A program made the translations under genes and the position numbers. Below the pieces are notes generated by a model. It was not told where the DNA came from. It was given only the letters and a program-made list of their open reading frames with translations, and ran no database searches. 64,000 nucleotides of DNA. It comes from Anaerofilum sp. An201 (GTDB lineage: Bacteria > Bacillota > Clostridia > Oscillospirales > Ruminococcaceae). The stretch covers positions 36,503 to 100,502 of the forward strand of contig NZ_NFJT01000010.1 in assembly GCF_002160015.1 (NCBI RefSeq), read 5' to 3'. This document shows, piece after piece, positions 59,108-64,000 of this stretch; positions within the stretch are counted from its first letter, which is position 1; each line of letters begins with the position of its first letter.

Positions 59108-60070
59108 TCAGAACAAGGCGCTCTCCGGGTCGATTTTGCGCACCACAAGGTTGGTAACCAGGATGAGCACAAACCCCACAACCGACTGCACAAGGCCCAC
59201 GGCGGCCGACATGCCGACATCGCCAAGCTGCGTCAGCGCGCGGTATACGTAGGTATCAATCACATCCGTTGTGGGATACAGAACACCTACGTTGCGCGGC
59301 ACATTGAAGAACAGCCCAAAATCCGCACGGAAGATATTGCCGATATTGAGCAGCGTCATCACGATGATGATGGGCTTGAGGAACGGCAGGATGATATAGC
59401 GGAATTCCTGCGCTTTGGTGGCTCCGTCCAGCTGTGCCGCTTCAAAAAACTCCTTGTCGATTCCCATTAAGCTGGCATAGTAAAACAGGCTGTTGTAACC
59501 CACTCCATGCCACAGTTTGACGATGAGAAGGATTATCGGCCAATATCCCGGCTGAGAATACCAGTCCACCGGTTCGCCGCCGAAAAACATGATAACCTGA
59601 TTGATCAGCCCCATCGGGCCCGGCATAAGCAGCGCATATACCATATAGCCAACTACTACCCACGAAAGGAAACTGGGCATCAGCGTCACGGTCTGATACG
59701 TTTTCACAAGCCGGCGGCTGCGCAGGCGGAACATCATCACCGCGAACAGCACGCTGAATACGGTTGTGAACAGGATAAACAGGAAGTTCATGCCCAGTGT
59801 ATTGCGCACCACGCGCCACGCGTCGGAAGATGTGAAAAAGAATTCAAAATTTTTCAAGCCGGCCCACGGGCTTTCAAAAATTCCCAAATCCACCCGGAAC
59901 TTTTTGAAAGCCAGGATGATACCGCCCATGGGAATGTAACAGAACACAAACAACAGTATGATTGCAGGCAGTGCCAGAAGAAAGAGCTGCACGTTGTCTA
60001 TGTTGCGGTTGCAGAATTTTTTCAGACAGCTTTTTTTCTTCTTTGCTCCGGCTGAAGCTATGGTCGCCAT
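59108..60070 (-). CDS. Carbohydrate ABC transporter permease, LplB/YtcP-partner type
   Basis: A 320-residue permease with a charged N-terminus (KKKKSCLKKFCNRN), six helices, the FYxPMGGIILAFKKF-type first loop (CYIPMGGIILAFKKFRVD) and the EAA loop EAAQLDGATKAQEFRYIILPFLKP. It is the first gene of the glycan-utilisation operon, divergent from yesN. The ATG at 60070 follows GAGGAGGG. No ATPase is encoded in the operon, so a shared MsmX/MsmK ATPase is expected. Confidence 0.92.
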   Translation of the reverse strand: MATIASAGAKKKKSCLKKFCNRNIDNVQLFLLALPAIILLFVFCYIPMGGIILAFKKFRVDLGIFESPWAGLKNFEFFFTSSDAWRVVRNTLGMNFLFILFTTVFSVLFAVMMFRLRSRRLVKTYQTVTLMPSFLSWVVVGYMVYALLMPGPMGLINQVIMFFGGEPVDWYSQPGYWPIILLIVKLWHGVGYNSLFYYASLMGIDKEFFEAAQLDGATKAQEFRYIILPFLKPIIIVMTLLNIGNIFRADFGLFFNVPRNVGVLYPTTDVIDTYVYRALTQLGDVGMSAAVGLVQSVVGFVLILVTNLVVRKIDPESALF

Positions 60071-60201
60071 GCCGTCGTCCCTCCTCTTTTTTGGTCTGTA
60101 TTCAGTCTATCATTTGGGGGCTTTGGAAAAAAGCACACAGCGTTGCGCATCGCGTCAAAAATCTGCGCGTTTTCCCGGCGCGCGCGGAGAAGATAGAGCA
60201 C

Positions 60202-60236
60202 TATTTTGCGCTTTGCGCTCTTTGTTGCGCAAAATA
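60202..60236. promoter_or_regulatory. Dyad and TTGCGC repeats between the permease and yesN genes
   Basis: TATTTTGCGC (60202-60211) and GCGCAAAATA (60227-60236) form a 10-bp perfect inverted repeat. TTGCGC occurs at 60133, 60206, 60213 and 60225 in the same 287-base divergent gap, plausibly operator sites for the YesN-type regulator. A +-strand TTGTTT/AATACT pair near 60250-60276 may be the yesN promoter; the opposite promoter is unclear. Confidence 0.45.
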
Positions 60237-60357
60237 TTTCGATGCATCTTGTTTTTCTGTTGTTTTTGTGCAATACTATATCCAAACGGAAGAATACTTT
60301 TATCTAATGTAGACAAATTCTACTGCCATCATTGCAAGCAAAAAGGGGGGCTGCTGC

Positions 60358-61911
60358 ATGTACAGTGTTGCAATCGCAGACGATGAAACCAACATCCGTG
60401 AAGGGCTGCGCGATTTGATAGACTGGCATGGCCTTGGCTTTGCATTGACCGGCGTATTCGACGACGGAAACGGCCTTGTTTCTCTCTTGCAGAAATCTCC
60501 GCCGGATCTGATCGTAACAGATATCCGAATGAATCATTGTTCCGGTTTGGATGTCTCCCAATACATACAGCAGCATCGGCTTTCCACCCGTGTGATCCTT
60601 ATCAGCGGCTACAAAGAAGCGGATCTCGCCATGTCGGCCATCAAATACGGCGTGAAGAATTATATCTTGAAACCCATCGACCTGGACGAGCTGACAGATT
60701 GTATCAAAAGGGTTGGGGATGAACTGCACGCACAGTATGAAGCATCGCTTCAAAAAGTGGAGCTGCACCACACACGCAGCGAAATGGTGGGCGTTCTGTC
60801 GCTTTTTTTCGATGAACTTATGCAGGGAACGCTGCATAACCAGTCGCTGGTGCGCCGGATGTTCGGCCTGCTTTACCCCAACCTTTCTTTTGAGCAAAGC
60901 GCCTGTTTTTCCCTTGCGCTGCATATGCGGTCTTATGACAATTTTATCCACAACCGCCGCACGGTTCCGGCGGCCGACCTGTTTGATTGCATCGGCGCCT
61001 TTTCGGCTTCCCCCAGCAACAATATAGAGGTCCGGCTCATTTCCCAACGGGAAAATGCTCTGTTGCTGTTTGGCCTTTTGCGATTTCAGCCCACGGAAAC
61101 TGTGCGCGATGCGATCGCCCCGGATATTCAGGCGCTGTGCGATGCCCTGCGCATCAATTCCGGAATGCTGGCAGAGGTGGATCACCTCGAGACCTTTACC
61201 AGCATCCCCGCCATGCTGGGCAGCATCACCCACACCGAGAAGCGCAGCCTGGCAGAAGGGCTGGAGCAATTCGGCCGTCAGCAGAAAGAACTGTACACCG
61301 TCCTGCGCGGAGGAAACGAAAGCCAGATGGCGTTTGCCGTAGATTCGTTTGTCTCTTATCTGGAATGCATAGAATTCGCTTCCGCCTGTGAAGCAACACG
61401 CAATCTGCTGTACACGGTGTCTGCCAAGCTGCGGGAAAACCTGCTCTCTCCTGCGGCGGCCTTAACCCTCGACAGCGCCTTTGCACAGCTGGATGCTGCG
61501 GCGGGTCACGCAGACCTTCGGCGCATCCTTATGAGCACTTTTCTCGAATTGTGCGTGGCGTTGCAGGACGAACAGAACGGCCTTGTCGAGAAAGCCAAAG
61601 CCTATATCCTTGAACACATCGGCGAGGACATCACGCTGGAGGGTATTTCAAACAGTTTCTACTTGAGCCAGTACCATTTCAGCCGCACGTTCCGCTCCAA
61701 AACCGGAGAGACCTTTATCCACTTTGTCACCCGCTGCAAAATGGAGTATGCCACACAGCTGCTGGTGGAAACAGATCTGAAAATCTACGATGTGTGCAGC
61801 CGTGTTGGTTACAAAAGCGTGCGGTATTTTACCAAACTTTTCAAGGAACACACCGGAATGCAGCCTTCCGCGTATCGCCAGCATATGCGCATCCGGGAGG
61901 TGCTGCAATGA
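60358..61911 (+). CDS. YesN-type response regulator with AraC output domain
   Basis: A 517-residue protein: receiver (about 1-118) with D8-D9, phospho-Asp55, Lys105; a middle domain of unknown role (about 125-400); and an AraC-type DNA-binding domain (about 415-515: EDITLEGISNSFYLSQYHFSRTFRSKTGETF..., YDVCSRVGYKSVRYFTKLFKEHTGMQPSAYR). The ATG follows AAGGGGGG. It is divergent from the transporter/hydrolase operon and overlaps the yesM start by 4 bases. It should activate the operon when the kinase senses the oligosaccharide. Confidence 0.95.
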   Translation: MYSVAIADDETNIREGLRDLIDWHGLGFALTGVFDDGNGLVSLLQKSPPDLIVTDIRMNHCSGLDVSQYIQQHRLSTRVILISGYKEADLAMSAIKYGVKNYILKPIDLDELTDCIKRVGDELHAQYEASLQKVELHHTRSEMVGVLSLFFDELMQGTLHNQSLVRRMFGLLYPNLSFEQSACFSLALHMRSYDNFIHNRRTVPAADLFDCIGAFSASPSNNIEVRLISQRENALLLFGLLRFQPTETVRDAIAPDIQALCDALRINSGMLAEVDHLETFTSIPAMLGSITHTEKRSLAEGLEQFGRQQKELYTVLRGGNESQMAFAVDSFVSYLECIEFASACEATRNLLYTVSAKLRENLLSPAAALTLDSAFAQLDAAAGHADLRRILMSTFLELCVALQDEQNGLVEKAKAYILEHIGEDITLEGISNSFYLSQYHFSRTFRSKTGETFIHFVTRCKMEYATQLLVETDLKIYDVCSRVGYKSVRYFTKLFKEHTGMQPSAYRQHMRIREVLQ

Positions 61912-63653
61912 GACGGAGGAGCATAAAGCCAAAACGTTGGATCCACTCTTTCGGGCAGCTGTTTTTTCGCAACTTAAGCCTGCTGATCTGTCTCATCCTC
62001 GTTCCCATGCTGCTGGTGGTCTGGATTGCCGCCATCTCCCAGCGCGCGTTTGTTGAAAAAGAACTCACGCTGTACAACTCCCGCACGGTATCCCTGTTCC
62101 AGAACTCCATCAACGATCTGTTTGAAAGCTGCCTGCAGCAGGCCAACTACCTTCTTTCCGAAAATGATATCGAGCTGTTCCTCACTTCCGAACGGGACGG
62201 ATACACTTTTTATCACGACGATGTCCTGTACAAGCTGATGCGTGCTCAAATGGCCAGCAATGACAGGCTGGAAAGCATCTACATTTATTCCGATATAAAC
62301 GGAAAGTTCGTTTCCAATTACGGCGAAACAGACCTGAATCGCTTCTTTGATACAGGCTGGCTGGAAGATTATCTTGCCTATGCGGGCGACAACAGCTTTT
62401 TTTATGTTTTCCGAAACGGCTCCTCCCATTTTCTGCAGCCCATCCGCATATTGAGCCTCTATAAAATATTGGAGCATGAGGGTTCCCGCAAAGGGGTGAT
62501 TGTCTACAACATCGACTTCGGCGGATTCGTCCAGGATCTTTCCTCCCTGCGAAGCGAACAGGATTCCGGCTTGAGCCTGCGCAGGGAAAACGGCGAGCTG
62601 GTAGAAAACCTGTGGGGGGAAGCCCCCGAGGAGCAGATCTCTGTTCCCTCCCAGTATGCGTCCGAGGATTATTGGCACGACGAAAACCGCATCGTATATC
62701 GTTCCCCCGTGCAATACACGGATCTGTATCTGTACTCCACCATTTCCTGGAACGGCATGCAGAGCGCCCTGCATGAACAGCAGGGCGCCGTTGTTTGGAT
62801 TGTCATCAGCGGCTTTCTATTTGTGCTGATACTCACGATCGTGATCTCCATCCGCATCTACCATCCATTCAAAAAAATACTGGCAGAGCTGAGCACCCCC
62901 GCGGGTCTGATGTCCGACCGCGTCTCCATCAGCCGGGATGAAGAGGCGTTTATCCTCGATTCCATCCGTGGAATTTTTCAGCAAAATGAACATATCTCCG
63001 AAGAGCTTTCGCAGCGTGTGGCACTTCTCAAACAGGCGCAGTCGGTTGCGCTGCAAAGCCAGATCAATCCGCATTTCCTGCACAATACGCTGGACAGCAT
63101 TAGCTGGGTGGCCATGCGCCTGACCGGCGGAAAAAACGAAGCCTCCGTGATGCTGTCGAAACTGGCGCAGATCCTGCGCTATTCCCTGGATGATGTGGAC
63201 ACATTGGTCCCGCTTCGCAGAGAACTTGAAAACACCCGCATATACCTTGAATTGCAGGCGATGCGGTACAAAAACAGTTTTCGTGTGGAATGGGAGATTC
63301 AAGAAGATGTGTTGGACAGACGGGTTATCAAGCTCATGCTGCAGCCGATCGTAGAAAACGCCATTCAACACGGATTGAAGCCCAAGGGCCCGGGCGGCCT
63401 CATCCGCATCAGCGCTGCGGAAAACGAAAAAACACTGGAAATCTGTATACGGGACAACGGCGTGGGCATTCTGCCCGAGCGTATGCAGGCCATTCAAGCC
63501 GCACTTCGCTCGGATATGATTAAACAGCGCGAAAATATCGGCATTGCAAATGTGCACCAGCGCATCCAGCTTTTTTATGGCGAACAATACGGCGTAGACG
63601 TTGCACCTCTGCCGGAAGGCACACAGGTAACTCTGCGCTTACCACTGGCTTAA
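61908..63653 (+). CDS. YesM-type sensor histidine kinase
   Basis: A 581-residue kinase: membrane helices near 25-45 and 290-312 enclose an extracellular Cache-like sensor domain; HAMP follows; then the HisKA_7TM-like/His_kinase segment LQSQINPHFLHNTLDSISW (His about 388), then the ATPase domain (ENAIQHGLKPKGPGG, IRDNGVGILPE, NIGIANVHQRIQLFYG). This order is typical of LytS/YesM kinases. The start is the ATG overlapping the yesN stop (ATGA). The sensed ligand is unknown; it may include the transporter's binding protein, as in other such systems. Confidence 0.95.
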   Translation: MRRRSIKPKRWIHSFGQLFFRNLSLLICLILVPMLLVVWIAAISQRAFVEKELTLYNSRTVSLFQNSINDLFESCLQQANYLLSENDIELFLTSERDGYTFYHDDVLYKLMRAQMASNDRLESIYIYSDINGKFVSNYGETDLNRFFDTGWLEDYLAYAGDNSFFYVFRNGSSHFLQPIRILSLYKILEHEGSRKGVIVYNIDFGGFVQDLSSLRSEQDSGLSLRRENGELVENLWGEAPEEQISVPSQYASEDYWHDENRIVYRSPVQYTDLYLYSTISWNGMQSALHEQQGAVVWIVISGFLFVLILTIVISIRIYHPFKKILAELSTPAGLMSDRVSISRDEEAFILDSIRGIFQQNEHISEELSQRVALLKQAQSVALQSQINPHFLHNTLDSISWVAMRLTGGKNEASVMLSKLAQILRYSLDDVDTLVPLRRELENTRIYLELQAMRYKNSFRVEWEIQEDVLDRRVIKLMLQPIVENAIQHGLKPKGPGGLIRISAAENEKTLEICIRDNGVGILPERMQAIQAALRSDMIKQRENIGIANVHQRIQLFYGEQYGVDVAPLPEGTQVTLRLPLA

Positions 63654-63670
63654 TGCATTCTTTTCCAGAC

Positions 63671-63709
63671 AAAACAGCGCCCTGGCCGGATCAGCCAGGG
63701 CGCTGTTTG
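63671..63709 (+). terminator. Terminator after the kinase gene
   Basis: AAACAGCGCCCTGGC and GCCAGGGCGCTGTTT form a 15-bp stem around CGGATCA. Confidence 0.82.
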
Positions 63710-63762
63710 CAAAAAGCAAACTTTTCTTTTGCTGTTGAGGTATGATTTTGGGATTTTGCCAA

Positions 63763-63800
63763 AATAAAAAATCCACTGTCCGTTTGCAGGACAGTGGATT
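63763..63800 (-). terminator. Terminator of the rRNA/tRNA-Lys transcript
   Basis: On the minus strand AATCCACTGTCC and GGACAGTGGATT form a 12-bp stem followed by TTTTTATTTTGG, four bases after the tRNA CCA end. Confidence 0.85.
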
Positions 63801-63803
63801 ATC

Positions 63804-63879
<76 letters not shown>

Positions 63880-63883
63880 AAAA

Positions 63884-64000
63884 TGCCGGCGCCTACCTAT
63901 CTTCCCAGGCCGTCTCCAGCCAAGTATTTTCGGCACGACCGAGCTTAACTGCTGTGTTCGGAATGGGAACAGGTGGAACCTCGGCGTCATCGGCACCGGC
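63884..64000 (-). rRNA. rrf: 5S ribosomal RNA (5' end may be cut by the window edge)
   Basis: The minus strand reads GCCGGTGCCGATGACGCCGAG, CACCTGTTCCCATTCCGAAC, ACAGCAGTTAAGCTCGGTCG, AAAATACTTGGCTGGAGACG and GATAGGTAGGCGCCGGCAT, which are the conserved blocks of bacterial 5S rRNA, with the 5' GCCGG end pairing with the 3' CCGGC end. About 117 bases are present; the first one to three bases may lie past position 64000. Confidence 0.95.

Overview
The window looks like part of a chromosome from a GC-rich, anaerobic, Gram-positive gut Clostridium-type organism (Oscillospiraceae / Faecalibacterium-Subdoligranulum-Gemmiger-like). This is inferred from pyruvate formate-lyase with its activase, a monofunctional formate-THF ligase, several YesM/YesN- and AraC-controlled sugar ABC transporters, a sortase-type surface protein, lipoprotein signals and three Gram-positive-style riboswitches. 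The species cannot be fixed from the sequence alone. No insertion sequence, prophage, CRISPR array or replication origin was found. 

Layout. (1) 1-5430: a minus-strand galacto-N-biose / lacto-N-biose operon (binding lipoprotein, two permeases, a small membrane protein and a GH112 phosphorylase cut by the window edge) faces a divergent AraC regulator. (2) 5640-7410: tRNA-Tyr and citrate synthase. (3) 7430-19870: a cell-surface rhamnose-polysaccharide region. It holds two large double-domain GT2 enzymes, a Wzm/Wzt-type exporter, rfbC, a cluster of small membrane proteins, an M23 peptidase, and rfbB-rfbD-rfbA with a further GT2. (4) 20150-31190: central one-carbon and ion metabolism. pflB-pflA lies behind a ZTP riboswitch, followed by DegV, a GT-C-like membrane protein, fhs, and a P-type ATPase behind a yybP-ykoY manganese riboswitch. 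(5) 31200-41700: housekeeping. It contains glyA-esterase-rarA-sseB, nth, a TPP riboswitch with thiT, cardiolipin synthase, a lipoprotein M3-like peptidase and GDPD. (6) 41740-47450: a two-component system, a HAD/HD/small-protein/AraC cluster, and a decayed response-regulator remnant. (7) 47453-63653: a glycan-utilisation locus. YesN/YesM are divergent from an operon encoding two LplBC-type permeases, a binding lipoprotein, a 1358-residue LPXTG-type beta-helix surface protein, an SGNH esterase, a GH94 phosphorylase and a GHL6-like hydrolase. (8) The right edge has tRNA-Lys and the 5S rRNA of an rRNA operon on the minus strand.

How the genes fit together. Two separate phosphorolytic sugar routes flank the window: GH112 for host mucin or milk disaccharides, and GH94 with a surface beta-helix enzyme for an unidentified beta-linked glycan. 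Formate made by PflB can be fixed by Fhs, and ZTP (a signal of 10-formyl-THF shortage) appears to switch pflBA on, so pflBA, fhs and glyA form a plausible C1 circuit. dTDP-rhamnose from rfbABCD would feed the GT2 enzymes, and the Wzm/Wzt pair would export the chain. A family of hairpin-rich intergenic repeats occurs at four sites in both orientations. Promoter calls are by eye from -35/-10 matches; protein family names are from recognised motifs and remembered family sequences, without database searching.
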